Source of the DNA: Methylocystis sp. IM3
GTDB taxonomy: Bacteria; Pseudomonadota; Alphaproteobacteria; Rhizobiales; Beijerinckiaceae
DNA: 64,000 bases
Direction of reading: 5' to 3'
NCBI RefSeq assembly: GCF_038070105.1
Contig: NZ_JBBPBZ010000002.1
Location: 3,020,501-3,084,500 of the forward strand
Shown: positions 8,632-17,924 of the stretch, piece after piece
How the letters are laid out: every line of letters begins with the position of its first letter
How positions within the stretch are numbered: position 1 is the stretch's first letter
The notes under the pieces: generated by a model
Database searches by the model: none
Seen by the model: the letters and a program-made list of their open reading frames with translations, nothing else
Told to the model about the DNA's origin: nothing
Position numbers and translations under genes: made by a program

Positions 8632-10005
8632 TCACCGCGCGAGGCCGAGCCAGCGCAGCAGATTGGAGCCGGACGAAGCCTCCGCGGCTTTCGCGCCGCC
8701 GCCGGCTCCCTCGGCGCGACGGCCCTCGCCGACGCGCTTCGGCACCAGGATGGCGCGGAAGTCGTTGACGTTCGTGCGCGTCGGGCCGGTGACGACGAGA
8801 TCGCCCAGGGCCTCGAAGGCGGTGAAGGCGTCGTTGTTGGCGAAGAGCGCCTTGAGATCGACGCCCTTGGCCTGCGCGCGGGCGAAGCTGTCGGGGAGCA
8901 TCATGGCGCCGGCGTTGGTCTCGACCCCGTCGATGCCGTCCGTATCGCAGGCGATGGCGGAAATGCCGCCGAAGCCTTCGAGCGCCAGCGTCAGGCCCAG
9001 CAGAAATTCGGCGTCGCGGCCGCCCTTGCCATTGCCGCGCACGGTGACCGTCGTCTCGCCGCCCGATATGAGGGCGACGGGCGGCTCGAAGGGCTGGCCG
9101 TGATTGGCGATCTGCTTGGCGATGCCGGCGTGCACCAGCGCCACGTCGCGCGACTCTCCTTCGAGATCGCCGAGGATGCAGGGCGTGTAGCCCGCCGCCT
9201 TCGCCACGGCGGCGGCGGCGTCGAGCGAGCCCTGCGGCGTCGCGATGAGGATGTTCTCGACCCGCTCGAAGATGGCGTCGCCGGGCTTCGGCGTCTCGCA
9301 ATCCGGGCTGGAGAGATGTTTGAGCACCGCCGCCGGCGCGTCGATTTTATATTTTGCGATGACGGCGAGCGCGTCCTCGCGCGTCGTCGGATCGGGAACC
9401 GTGGGGCCGGAGGCGATGACGGAAAGATCGTCGTTCGGCACGTCGGAGATCATCAGCGCGACGACGCGCGCGGGCGCAGCGGCGCGGGCGAGACGGCCGC
9501 CCTTGATCGCGGAGAGATGTTTGCGCACGCAATTCATCTCGGAAATATTGGCGCCGCTCTTCAGAAGCGCCTTGTTGACGGCCTGCTTCTCCTCGAGCGT
9601 CACGCCCTCGGCCGGCAAAGCCATCAGCGCCGAACCGCCGCCGGAAATCAGCGCCAGCACGAGATCGTCCTCGGTGAGTCCCTGCACCTTCTGCAGGATG
9701 CGCTTCGCCGCCTCGCGGCCGGCGGCGTCCGGCACGGGATGCGAGGCTTCGATCACCTCGATCTGCTTCGTGGGCGCGCCATGTTCGTAGCGGGTGACGA
9801 CCAGCCCGTCGAGCGGCCCGCCCCTCCAATGTTCCTCGACCGCCGCGGCCATGGAGGCGGCCGCCTTGCCGGCGCCGATGACGACCGTGCGGCCCTTGGG
9901 CGGCGCGATCCTGGCCAGATGCTGCGGCAGGCAACGGGACGGATGCGCGGCGCCGACAGCGGCGTCGAACATGGCGCGGAGAAGCTGGCGGTGATCGTCG
10001 GACAT
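8632..10005 (-). CDS. gckA: Glycerate 2-kinase (MOFRL family), serine cycle
   Basis: Phosphorylates glycerate to 2-phosphoglycerate, feeding enolase and PEP in the serine cycle. The 457-residue product has the DUF4147/MOFRL layout: an N-terminal domain with VVIGAGKAAASMA (about 42-54), SHPVPDAAG, ISGGGSALM and SDVPNDDLSVIASGPT. The C-terminal MOFRL domain follows, with LISGGETTVTVRGNGKGGRDAEF and CDTDGIDG. After the normal end (TNVNDFRAILV) there is an extra Gly/Ala/Glu-rich tail of about 33 residues. It is the last gene of the leftward serine-cycle run, 160 bases after mclA with palindromes between. Confidence 0.94.
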   Translation of the reverse strand: MSDDHRQLLRAMFDAAVGAAHPSRCLPQHLARIAPPKGRTVVIGAGKAAASMAAAVEEHWRGGPLDGLVVTRYEHGAPTKQIEVIEASHPVPDAAGREAAKRILQKVQGLTEDDLVLALISGGGSALMALPAEGVTLEEKQAVNKALLKSGANISEMNCVRKHLSAIKGGRLARAAAPARVVALMISDVPNDDLSVIASGPTVPDPTTREDALAVIAKYKIDAPAAVLKHLSSPDCETPKPGDAIFERVENILIATPQGSLDAAAAVAKAAGYTPCILGDLEGESRDVALVHAGIAKQIANHGQPFEPPVALISGGETTVTVRGNGKGGRDAEFLLGLTLALEGFGGISAIACDTDGIDGVETNAGAMMLPDSFARAQAKGVDLKALFANNDAFTAFEALGDLVVTGPTRTNVNDFRAILVPKRVGEGRRAEGAGGGAKAAEASSGSNLLRWLGLAR

Positions 10006-10050
10006 GGATGGCTTTCTTCCGGAAATGCGCAGGGGTCGCCCCCTCCCTGA

Positions 10051-10157
10051 CCCTCCCCCGCTTTGGGGAGAGGGGACGCTCGCGATCGGCTTTCTTGGCG
10101 ACGGCCCCGCCCCGCTCCCTCTCCCGCGTGAGCGGGGGAGGGATGGGAAGGGGCCGT
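10051..10157. repeat. Nested palindromic elements between mclA and gckA
   Basis: Two REP-like hairpins: CCCTCCCC/GGGGAG-AGGG at 10051-10075, and CCCTCTCCCGC-GTGA-GCGGGGGAGGG at 10117-10142. The second is enclosed by an outer inverted repeat, ACGGCCCC (10101-10108) with GGGGCCGT (10150-10157). The group ends 9 bases past the mclA stop. No T-tract follows on the coding strand. Such structures can protect upstream mRNA and lower expression of the downstream gene (here gckA). Confidence 0.65.
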
Positions 10158-10165
10158 CCCGGTCC

Positions 10166-11140
10166 TTACGAGCCGCTGATGGCGTTGGCCTTCTCGATCA
10201 GCGCCTCGGCCATGCGAATCGAGGCGATGTCGATGAGGCGGCCGTCGAGCGACACGGCGCCCTTGCCCTGCTTGGCGGCCTCTTCCATCGCCGCGAGGAT
10301 GCGGCGGGCCTTGGTCACTTCGGCTTCCGAGGGCGTGTAGACCTCATTGGCCAGCTCGATCTGCGAGGGATGGATCGCCCACTTGCCCTCATAGCCCAGC
10401 ACCGCGGCGCGCTTGGCGGCGGCCTTGTAGCCTTCCGGATCGTTGAAGTCGCCGAACGGGCCGTCGATCGGACGCAGGCCATAGGCGCGGCAGGCGACCA
10501 TCATGCGGGTCTGGGCGGCGTGCCACTGATCCATCCAGTAATAATCGCGCTCGCCCTTCTCGTCCTTGTCGGTCAGAACGCCGTAGTCCGGGTTCACGCC
10601 GCCGATGACGGTCGTGCGGGCGCGGGTCGAGGCGGCGTAGTCGGCGACGCCGAAGGACATGGCCTCGAGACGCTTCGACGACTGGGCGATCGCTTCGACA
10701 TTGGCCATGCCGAGCGCGGTCTCGATCAGCACCTCGATGCCGATCTTCTTGGTGCGCTTCTTGTACTGCTCGATCTGCGTGATCATCATGTCGATCGCGT
10801 AGACGTCCTGCGGCACGCCGACCTTGGGGATCAGCACCACGTCGAGGCGCGGGCAGTTCTCGAGAACGTCGACCACGTCGCGGTAGCAGTAATGCGTGTC
10901 GAGACCATTGATGCGCAGCGTCATGGTCTTCTTGCCCCAATCGATGTCGTTGAGGCCCTGGATGATGTTCTTGCGCGCCTGCTCCTTGTCGTCCGGCGCG
11001 ACCGCGTCCTCGAGGTCGAGGAACACGACGTCGGCCTTCGACTGGGCGGCCTTTTCGAACATGCCCGGCGCAGAGCCCGGAACGGCCAGCTCGGAGCGGT
11101 GCAGGCGCGGCGTGGCCTGTTCGATCAGCGTAAAGCTCAT
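10166..11140 (-). CDS. mclA: L-malyl-CoA/beta-methylmalyl-CoA lyase
   Basis: Cleaves malyl-CoA into acetyl-CoA and glyoxylate, closing the serine cycle in the cytoplasm. At 324 residues it has the length of the Methylobacterium enzyme. It belongs to the CitE-like TIM-barrel family: the start LHRSELAVPGSAPGMFEKAA, the Mg-binding VVFLDLEDAVAPD (Glu and Asp), RINGLDTHYCYRD, VLIPKVG, and IEVLIETALGM carrying the second metal-binding Glu. The C-terminal lid includes GKWAIHPSQIELANEVY. It follows ppc by 80 bases on the same strand. Confidence 0.96.
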   Translation of the reverse strand: MSFTLIEQATPRLHRSELAVPGSAPGMFEKAAQSKADVVFLDLEDAVAPDDKEQARKNIIQGLNDIDWGKKTMTLRINGLDTHYCYRDVVDVLENCPRLDVVLIPKVGVPQDVYAIDMMITQIEQYKKRTKKIGIEVLIETALGMANVEAIAQSSKRLEAMSFGVADYAASTRARTTVIGGVNPDYGVLTDKDEKGERDYYWMDQWHAAQTRMMVACRAYGLRPIDGPFGDFNDPEGYKAAAKRAAVLGYEGKWAIHPSQIELANEVYTPSEAEVTKARRILAAMEEAAKQGKGAVSLDGRLIDIASIRMAEALIEKANAISGS

Positions 11141-11220
11141 AACGATTTCCTTCCTTCTTCTCTCGTTTCAAAGATGCGCCCGGATCGAAAACAGACCCTC
11201 TGAGGCGCGCCAGGATGCAT

Positions 11221-13965
11221 TTAGCCGGTGGCCCCGAGGCCCGCGGCGATGCAGCTGATGGAGATGAGCAGAGGCACTTTCACGTCCTCCTTCACGGTTT
11301 CGTCCTGCGCCGAGCGGAAACGGCGCAAAAGCTCGACCTGCTCGCGATTGACCTCGTTGATGACCGAGAGGCGGTGCGTGAGCCGCGCCGCATATTCCTT
11401 GAAGCGCTCGGTCAGCTCGCGGTCGCCGGTGACGCGCAGGACCATCTCGCGCGTCAAGGCGTATTCGTCCTCGATGAGCTTGAAGATCTTCTCGCGCACC
11501 GCCTCGTCGGCGACGAGGCTGGCGTATTGCCGGGCAATCGGCAGATCGACGAGCGCCAGCGTCTTCTCGACCTCGTCGAGAATGAGCCGGAACAGGCGCG
11601 AATCCTCGAACATCCAGCGCAGCAATTCGAGGCCGCGGTCGCCGCGCGCGTCGAGGAAGGCCTTGAGGCCTGAGCCGACGCCATACCAGCCGGTGATCGA
11701 ATGGCGGTTCTGCGCCCATGCGAAGACCCAGGGGATGGCGCGCAGATCGGCGAGGCTCTTGGCGCCGAAACGGCGCGCCGGCCGCGAGCCGATGTTGAGC
11801 AGCGAAATCTCTTCGAGCGGGCTCGCCGCCTGAAAATAAGCGACGAGGTCCGGGTCGGCGACGAGTTCGTCATATTTTCCGAAGGAAGCGGCGGAAATCT
11901 CCTCCATCGCCTCGTCGAACTCCTTGCGCGGCACCAGCGCCTCTTCACGCTCCGAGCGCAGCGCATGGGCGAAGACAGACGAAGCCAGAAGCTCCATCTG
12001 ATAGGCCGCCGTGCCCCGATTGGCGTATTTGAAGGAGACGACCTCGCCCTGTTCGGTGACGCGGAAACGGCCGCGAATCGAGCCCGCCGGCTGCGCCGCG
12101 ATGGCATGGCCAGTCGGCGCGCCGCCGCGCGAGACCGAGCCGCCGCGGCCGTGGAAGAAGGCGATGGCGACGCCCATCTCCTGCCCGACCTCGGTGAGCC
12201 GCGCCTGCGCCTTGAAGAGCTCCCAGTTCGACGACAGGAAGCCGCCATCCTTGTTGGAGTCCGAATAGCCGATCATCACTTCCTGGAGATCGCCCTGGGC
12301 CTGCGTGCTGCGGCGAACGACGGGAACGGCCAGAAGGTCGCGCATGATCGCCGGCGCGTCCTGAAGGTCTGAAATCGTCTCGAAAAGCGGCACGATCGGC
12401 AAGGTGAGGTGATCGACCCCGGCGGCGTCGGCGAAGAGCCCCGCCTCCTTGGCGAGCAGATAGACGCCGAGAACGTCCGAGGCGGAGGAGGTCATCGACA
12501 GGATGAAGCTGCCGAAGGCCTCGCGGTCGAGCCGCGCCCGCATGTCGGCGACGACCTCGAACATTTCGATGACGTCGCGCGTGTCGGGGGTCAGCGTGTC
12601 GCGCGGGATCGGCGCGGCGCGCGGGGCGTCGAGCTCACTGAGTAGCCAGGCGCGCCACGCGTCCGACCGCACGTCGGGCGGCGTCTCGCCTTCGGTCTTC
12701 AGCCGCCACAATTCCTGCAGGGCCGCGGTGGTGCGCGTCGTGTTCTGGCGGATGTCGAGACGCACGGTGCTGAAGCGGAAGATCTCCACCGCGCGCCGCA
12801 GCGGCCGCACGAGATCCGTCGCCAGCGCCTCGCTCTTGGCTTCCATGAGCGCCGCCTCGAGCATCAGCAGATCGCCGATGAGCTTGTCGGCGCTGGTGTA
12901 GCGCGGCCCCGAGACGGGCTCGTCATTGGTCGCCGCCAGCGTATTGTCGATCTTGCGCAGGATCGTGGTGACGAACTGGCGATAGGGCTCGTTGTGGTTG
13001 CGCTGCGCGATGGCCGCGCCGTCGGAAAGAGCGGCGAGGCGGCGCGTCAGCTCCTCCTTGAAGGCCGGCGGGATGATGGCGGCGCGTTCGCTGATCGACA
13101 GCATGCGCACGAGATCGACGACGCGCGTGCGGTAGTAATTGAGGCTCGCGGTCGCGTTCTGGCGCATGGTGCGGCGCGTCACCTCATTGGTGACGAAGGG
13201 ATTGCCGTCGCGGTCGCCGCCGATCCAGGAGCCGAACTGGAAGAAGGGCGTGACCTCGAATTTCTCGCGCGGATAGTGGCGCTTGAGCGCCCGCTCGAAG
13301 GAAGAGAGCAGTTCCGGCGCGAGGTCGAAAATGCTCTCCTGGAAGAAATGCTGGCCCCAGGCGACTTCGTGCTCGACAGTCGGCTTTTCGAGATGCAGTT
13401 CGCCCGTCAGCCAGACGAGTTCGACCTGATCGTAAATCGCCTTGACCAGCGCCTCGCGCTCACGGTCCGTCCAGCGGGTGGATTCGAGATCGCGCATCAG
13501 CAGATAGATGCGGCGATATTTCTCGAGAATGGAAACGCGCTTCGCCTCGGTCGGGTGGGCGGTGATGACGGGCCGGATGCGCAGCGTCTGCAATTGCGCA
13601 TGCACGTCGGCCGCGCTCACCCCGGCGCTGGCGGCGCTGGAGAGCACGTAATCGAAGGTGCCGAGCAGCTTGTCGTGGCCCTTCTCGCGCTCGATGCGGC
13701 GGCGCCGGCGCATGGCGTAGGCCTGTTCGGCGATGGAGACGAGCTGGAAAAGAATGCCCTGCGCCTGGAGCGCGCGCGCCATCTGACGCGGCGCGAGCCC
13801 GGCCCCGGCCTTGTTGTCGCGCACGACCGGCTCGATTTCCGGCATGTGGCGGCGGATGACCGCCAGCAATTGCTCGCGCAGGAAGGCCGACGCTTCCGTG
13901 ACAGACCGCGTCGCAAAGGCCGACGGGAGGCTGATCGCGCGGCTCGTGTTCTCTGTCTCGGTCAT
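11221..13965 (-). CDS. ppc: Phosphoenolpyruvate carboxylase
   Basis: Fixes bicarbonate onto PEP to give oxaloacetate, the carboxylation step of the serine cycle. The 914-residue protein has the bacterial PEPC layout: catalytic His137 in VITAHPTEAKR, WIGGDRDGNPFVT, the FHGRGGSVSRGGAPTGHA glycine loop, and GYSDSNKDGGFLSSNWELF. It ends in ATG-Ala-Thr-Gly-like residues (GLGATG), where typical PEPCs end in a conserved RNTG-type tail. It lies between mtkB and mclA, as in the Methylobacterium mtkA-mtkB-ppcA-mclA order. Regulation of activity cannot be judged from sequence. Confidence 0.96.
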   Translation of the reverse strand: MTETENTSRAISLPSAFATRSVTEASAFLREQLLAVIRRHMPEIEPVVRDNKAGAGLAPRQMARALQAQGILFQLVSIAEQAYAMRRRRRIEREKGHDKLLGTFDYVLSSAASAGVSAADVHAQLQTLRIRPVITAHPTEAKRVSILEKYRRIYLLMRDLESTRWTDREREALVKAIYDQVELVWLTGELHLEKPTVEHEVAWGQHFFQESIFDLAPELLSSFERALKRHYPREKFEVTPFFQFGSWIGGDRDGNPFVTNEVTRRTMRQNATASLNYYRTRVVDLVRMLSISERAAIIPPAFKEELTRRLAALSDGAAIAQRNHNEPYRQFVTTILRKIDNTLAATNDEPVSGPRYTSADKLIGDLLMLEAALMEAKSEALATDLVRPLRRAVEIFRFSTVRLDIRQNTTRTTAALQELWRLKTEGETPPDVRSDAWRAWLLSELDAPRAAPIPRDTLTPDTRDVIEMFEVVADMRARLDREAFGSFILSMTSSASDVLGVYLLAKEAGLFADAAGVDHLTLPIVPLFETISDLQDAPAIMRDLLAVPVVRRSTQAQGDLQEVMIGYSDSNKDGGFLSSNWELFKAQARLTEVGQEMGVAIAFFHGRGGSVSRGGAPTGHAIAAQPAGSIRGRFRVTEQGEVVSFKYANRGTAAYQMELLASSVFAHALRSEREEALVPRKEFDEAMEEISAASFGKYDELVADPDLVAYFQAASPLEEISLLNIGSRPARRFGAKSLADLRAIPWVFAWAQNRHSITGWYGVGSGLKAFLDARGDRGLELLRWMFEDSRLFRLILDEVEKTLALVDLPIARQYASLVADEAVREKIFKLIEDEYALTREMVLRVTGDRELTERFKEYAARLTHRLSVINEVNREQVELLRRFRSAQDETVKEDVKVPLLISISCIAAGLGATG

Positions 13966-14113
13966 GAAAACTCCCTGCGCGTTCGCAAAGCGCCCCTCGG
14001 GCGGCGGGATGGCCGCGCCGGCGCGTTCCCCCTCGCGGAAACGGCGTCGCCGCAGACCCTGCGTGTGAGCCGGCCGGGCGCGCGCGTCGCGCAGGCCCGG
14101 CGACGGCGGCGCG

Positions 14114-15001
14114 TCAGGCGCGTTTCAGCACCTTCGCGACGGTCGTGCCGAACTCCGCCGGATTGGGGGCGACGGTCAGGCCATAGGACTTCATGATCTC
14201 GGTCTTCTCGGCCGCGCTGTCGCCGGCCGCCGAAATGATGGCGCCCGCATGGCCCATGCGGCGGCCCTTCGGCGCCGTGAGGCCGGCGACGAAGCCGATC
14301 ACCGGCTTGGAGAAGTTTTCCTTGATCCAGGCGGCGGCCTCGGCCTCCTGCGGCCCGCCGATCTCGCCGATGATCAGCACGGCCTCGGTCTCCGGGTCCT
14401 TGTCGAAGAGAACCAGGTGATCGAGGAAGGACGAGCCGTTGATCGGATCGCCGCCGATGCCGACCGAGGTCGAAATGCCGAGCCCGAGCGCCTTGAGCTG
14501 CGAGGCGGCCTCGTAACCGAGCGTGCCCGAGCGTGAGATCAGCCCGACCGGCCCGCGGCTGTAGATGTGCCCCGGCATGATGCCGAGCATGGCCTTGCCG
14601 GGCGAGATGATGCCCGCGCAGTTCGGCCCGACCATCATCGGCCGGCGATCCTTGGGGAAGCGCAGGAAATAGCGCTTCACGCGCATCATGTCCTGCGCCG
14701 GAATGCCGTCGGTGATGGAGCAGATGAGGCGGATGCCCGCGTCCGCCGCCTCCATGATGGCGTCCGCCGCGAAGGCCGGCGCGACGAAGGTGATCGACGC
14801 CTGGGCGCCGGTCTCGCGCACGGCTTCCTTGACCGTGTTGAACACCGGCACGCCGTGATGGGTCTTGCCGCCCTTGCCGGGCGTGACGCCGGCCACGACA
14901 TTGCTGCCGTAGTCGATCATTTCCTTGGTGTGGAAGCTGCCCTTGTCGCCGGTGATGCCCTGGACGAGGATCGGCGTCTTTTCGTCGATGAGAATGCTCA
15001 T
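14114..15001 (-). CDS. mtkB: Malate-CoA ligase (malate thiokinase), alpha subunit
   Basis: With MtkA it makes malyl-CoA from malate, CoA and ATP. The 295-residue subunit is homologous to succinyl-CoA synthetase alpha: an N-terminal CoA-binding Rossmann fold (ILVQGITGDKGSFHTKEM), GPNCAGIISPGK, and SRSGTLGYEAA. The phosphorylated His251 is in MGHAGAIIS. The insert after the active site and the company of mtkA, ppc and mclA assign it to malate rather than succinate. It starts 18 bases after the mtkA stop on the same strand. Confidence 0.95.
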   Translation of the reverse strand: MSILIDEKTPILVQGITGDKGSFHTKEMIDYGSNVVAGVTPGKGGKTHHGVPVFNTVKEAVRETGAQASITFVAPAFAADAIMEAADAGIRLICSITDGIPAQDMMRVKRYFLRFPKDRRPMMVGPNCAGIISPGKAMLGIMPGHIYSRGPVGLISRSGTLGYEAASQLKALGLGISTSVGIGGDPINGSSFLDHLVLFDKDPETEAVLIIGEIGGPQEAEAAAWIKENFSKPVIGFVAGLTAPKGRRMGHAGAIISAAGDSAAEKTEIMKSYGLTVAPNPAEFGTTVAKVLKRA

Positions 15002-15019
15002 GATGTCCTTCCCCCGCCC

Positions 15020-16192
15020 TTACTTGACGCTTTTGTAAGCGGCGACGGCCTTCTCGGCGGCCTCGGCGAGCGTATCGGCCTGGATGATCGGAATGCCGCT
15101 CTCGGAGATGATCTTCTTGCCGGCCTCGACATTGGTGCCGGCGAGGCGCACGACGAGCGGCACATCCTCGATGCGCTCGGCGCGCACCGCGTCGACGACG
15201 CCCTGCGCGACCCAGTCGCAGCGATTGATGCCGGCGAAGATGTTGACGAGCACCACCTTGACGCGGCGGTCGGAGAGCACGAGCCGGAAGGCGGTGGCCA
15301 CGCGCTCGGGCGAGGCGCCGCCGCCGACGTCGAGGAAGTTCGCCGGATTGCCCCCGGCGTGTTTGATCATGTCCATCGTCGCCATGGCGAGACCGGCGCC
15401 GTTGACGATGCAGCCGATCTCGCCGTCGAGTCCGATGTAATTGAGGCTGTGCTCATGCGCCTGCGCCTCGCGCGGATCGCTCTGCGAGGGGTCGTTCATG
15501 TCGACGATGTTGCGGCGGCGGAACAGCGCATTGTCGTCGAAGGACATTTTGGCGTCGAGCGCGAGAACCTTGTCGTCCTTGGTGATGACGAGCGGGTTGA
15601 TCTCGAGCATGGTCGCGTCATTGTCGCGGAAGGCGCGATAGGCGCCCATGATGGTCTGCACGGCGCGCGAGACCTGCTTGAGATTGAGGCCGAGCTGGAA
15701 GGCCAGTTCGCGCGCCTGGAATTGCAGCAGCCCGACCGCCGGCTCGACGATCACCTGAAGAATCTCGTGCGGCGCGGTGCGGGCGATCTCCTCGATGTCC
15801 ATGCCGCCATGCTTCGAGGCGATGACGCGCACGCGCTCGAGTTTGCGGTCGAGCACGAAGCCCAGATAAATCTCGCGCTCGAAGGGATCGGCGACCTCGA
15901 CATAGACGCGCTGGACGGGCTTGCCCTCGGGGCCCGTCTGCGACGTCACCAGCCGCTTGCCCAGAAGATCGCGCGCCGCCTGCTGCACCTCGTGATAGGT
16001 GCGGCAGAGCTTGACGCCGCCCGCCTTGCCGCGCGCGCCGGCGTGGATCTGCGCCTTCACCACCCAATGCGAACCGCCGAGTTCGGTCGCCGCGTAAACG
16101 GCCTGGTCCGGGCTGAAAGCCACGGTGCCCGGCGGAATGGCCACGCCATGCGCCGCCAGAATTTCCTTCGCTTGGTACTCGTGGACGTCCAT
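15020..16192 (-). CDS. mtkA: Malate-CoA ligase (malate thiokinase), beta subunit
   Basis: The nucleotide-binding subunit of malate thiokinase. The 390-residue protein has the ATP-grasp domain of succinyl-CoA synthetase beta: the start [39 protein letters not shown], the metal-binding LEINPLVIT and [14 protein letters not shown]. The C-terminal half has the ligase domain with [32 protein letters not shown] and [11 protein letters not shown]. It lies directly before mtkB on the same strand and after fchA. The pairing with ppc and mclA favours malate as substrate. Confidence 0.95.
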   Translation of the reverse strand: MDVHEYQAKEILAAHGVAIPPGTVAFSPDQAVYAATELGGSHWVVKAQIHAGARGKAGGVKLCRTYHEVQQAARDLLGKRLVTSQTGPEGKPVQRVYVEVADPFEREIYLGFVLDRKLERVRVIASKHGGMDIEEIARTAPHEILQVIVEPAVGLLQFQARELAFQLGLNLKQVSRAVQTIMGAYRAFRDNDATMLEINPLVITKDDKVLALDAKMSFDDNALFRRRNIVDMNDPSQSDPREAQAHEHSLNYIGLDGEIGCIVNGAGLAMATMDMIKHAGGNPANFLDVGGGASPERVATAFRLVLSDRRVKVVLVNIFAGINRCDWVAQGVVDAVRAERIEDVPLVVRLAGTNVEAGKKIISESGIPIIQADTLAEAAEKAVAAYKSVK

Positions 16193-16250
16193 TTCCCCGT
16201 TCCTTCCTCGCGTTCTTGTCGCGGTTTATTGGGCGGCGGCGCTTTTCACG

Positions 16251-16883
16251 TCAGCCGCCGATCTTGCCTTTGACGACGTCGTAGACCGCTTCGGTCTCCG
16301 CGCTCGCCTTGGCGAGCAGCGCGTTCACCTCGGCGAGCTGCTTCTCGGCGAAGTCGCGGTCCTTGATCGACTTGGCGTTGATGAAGACGTTGAGCGCGCA
16401 GCTGCGCAGGCCGGCGTTGGCGGCGAGCACGGCGACGCCGGCGTCGCTGATGACGTTGAGGTTGCCCTTGTCGGCGGCGTCCTTGGAGAGGGCGATCACC
16501 TCGTAGCAGACCTTGCAGGTGGAAAGCGGCGCGAGCGTCGCGGCCTTGAGCGCCTGCTGGATCGCGTCCGAGCGTTTCGCCTTCTCTTCGTCCGTGCCGC
16601 GCGGCAGGCCATAGGCGCCCATCAGCGTGTTGAAGGCGACGACGTCCTCGTCGATGCCCTTCGTCAGTTCGGCGCGCAGCTCTTCGGCGCGGGCGAGGGT
16701 CTTCTTCAGATCCTCGGAGACGGCCTCGTAGTTCTTCTTGCCGATGGTCAGATTGCAGACCATCGAGACGAGCGCCGCGCCCATGGCGCCCGAGAGCGCC
16801 GCCGCGCCGCCGCCGCCGGGGGTCGGCGCGTCGCTGGCGAGTTCGTCGAGGAATTTGCCGATCGTTTCAGTCTTCGCGCTCAT
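16251..16883 (-). CDS. fchA: Methenyl-tetrahydrofolate cyclohydrolase
   Basis: Interconverts 10-formyl-H4F and 5,10-methenyl-H4F between FtfL and MtdA. The 210-residue all-helical protein belongs to the FchA/FTCD-C family, with the diagnostic FLDELASDAPTPGGGGAAAL near the N terminus (about 11-30). The start at 16883 (MSAKTETIGKF) matches the Methylobacterium protein. The mtdA stop lies one base upstream (TGACATG), so translation is likely coupled. A longer frame upstream only reads through mtdA out of frame. Confidence 0.95.
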   Translation of the reverse strand: MSAKTETIGKFLDELASDAPTPGGGGAAALSGAMGAALVSMVCNLTIGKKNYEAVSEDLKKTLARAEELRAELTKGIDEDVVAFNTLMGAYGLPRGTDEEKAKRSDAIQQALKAATLAPLSTCKVCYEVIALSKDAADKGNLNVISDAGVAVLAANAGLRSCALNVFINAKSIKDRDFAEKQLAEVNALLAKASAETEAVYDVVKGKIGG

Positions 16884-16884
16884 G

Positions 16885-17745
16885 TCAGGCCAGCTCTTTC
16901 GCTTGGGCGTAAATGTTTTCGCAATCGAACACCTTGTCGGCGCTCTCGAAGAGCTTGCCCACGCATTCACGATGCAGCTTCAGCTTGAGGCCGCCGAGCC
17001 CCAGCGCGCCGATGACGATCTTGCCGTGGCGCTCCTTGGCCTTGTCGATGGCCTCGACGCCGCCGACGCCGAGCGGCGGCTGGGCGTTGCAGTCGGCGAT
17101 GAGTTCCACCGTCGGATCGTTCTGCCAGTCCTTCTCGTCGAGGAGCGGCACGCCGATGGCGCCGGCCGCGAAGACGATCTGCGCGCCCTTGATCGCGCTC
17201 GCGCGGGCCGCGTTGTCAGGCGCCTCGATCGCCGTCGGCGTGAAGCCGAAACGCTCCTGAATGGCCTTGGCGGCGGCGTCGGCGCGCGACTTCTCGCGCG
17301 AGGTGATGGCGACTTCGGCGCCCTCGATGTTCAGCATGGCGGCGGCGCGCATGCCGACGGGGCCGGTGCCGGCGAGCACGACGGCCTTCTTGCCCTTGAG
17401 ATTGCCGGCCTTGGCGAGCAGCGCCACGCCTGCGGCCGCCGTGGTGTTGGAGCCGTTGGAGTCGAGCATGGCGGAGACGCGGAAATTGGAGAAGAAGCGC
17501 TTCTTCACCGCCTTGAACACCGCTTCGCCCGCGACCATCGAGCCGCCGCCGACGAAGATCGCCGTATATTGCTTCTCCTTGGGGCCGCGCGTGTAGATGC
17601 AGCCGTCGACGAGCGCGCCGACGCTTTCGGGCGTCACGCCGCCATAGCCGATGATGTGGTCGGCGCCGCCGTCATAGCCCACGACCGTGTCGAAAACGCT
17701 GGCGACGGGGTCGGTGTCGAAAAGGAAAAGAAGTTTCTTGGTCAT
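16885..17745 (-). CDS. mtdA: NADP-dependent methylene-H4F/methylene-H4MPT dehydrogenase
   Basis: Reduces methenyl-H4F to methylene-H4F (reversible, NADP(H)), supplying C1 units to serine hydroxymethyltransferase. The 286-residue protein is of the length expected for MtdA. It begins KKLLFLFDTDPVASVFDTVV and carries the NADP Rossmann loop VVLAGTGPVGMRAAAML (about residues 130-146) with Ser/Arg after the second strand (TSREK), which favours NADP. The start at 17745 has GAGGATCGCAA upstream. It sits between hprA and fchA, the same order as in Methylobacterium. Confidence 0.95.
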   Translation of the reverse strand: MTKKLLFLFDTDPVASVFDTVVGYDGGADHIIGYGGVTPESVGALVDGCIYTRGPKEKQYTAIFVGGGSMVAGEAVFKAVKKRFFSNFRVSAMLDSNGSNTTAAAGVALLAKAGNLKGKKAVVLAGTGPVGMRAAAMLNIEGAEVAITSREKSRADAAAKAIQERFGFTPTAIEAPDNAARASAIKGAQIVFAAGAIGVPLLDEKDWQNDPTVELIADCNAQPPLGVGGVEAIDKAKERHGKIVIGALGLGGLKLKLHRECVGKLFESADKVFDCENIYAQAKELA

Positions 17746-17924
17746 TTGCGATCCTCGGCAAGGCCCGCCACGCGCGTCGTGGCCCGAGCCCGTCCCGGCC
17801 ATTCACGCCGCGACGTTGCAAAACTTGCGGGCGCTCTTCGCAACCCTTCTGAGTGGCGGCGCCGCGTGGACGCCCGCGACGGGCGCGGGCATGACGGGGT
17901 GACAGCCGCGCCCATTCCTGCCTC

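Noticed and set aside
14567..16273. A 568-codon plus-strand frame opposite mtkB and mtkA
   Set aside because: It is Asp/His/Arg-rich with no recognisable domain and lies wholly antisense to two well-supported enzyme genes.
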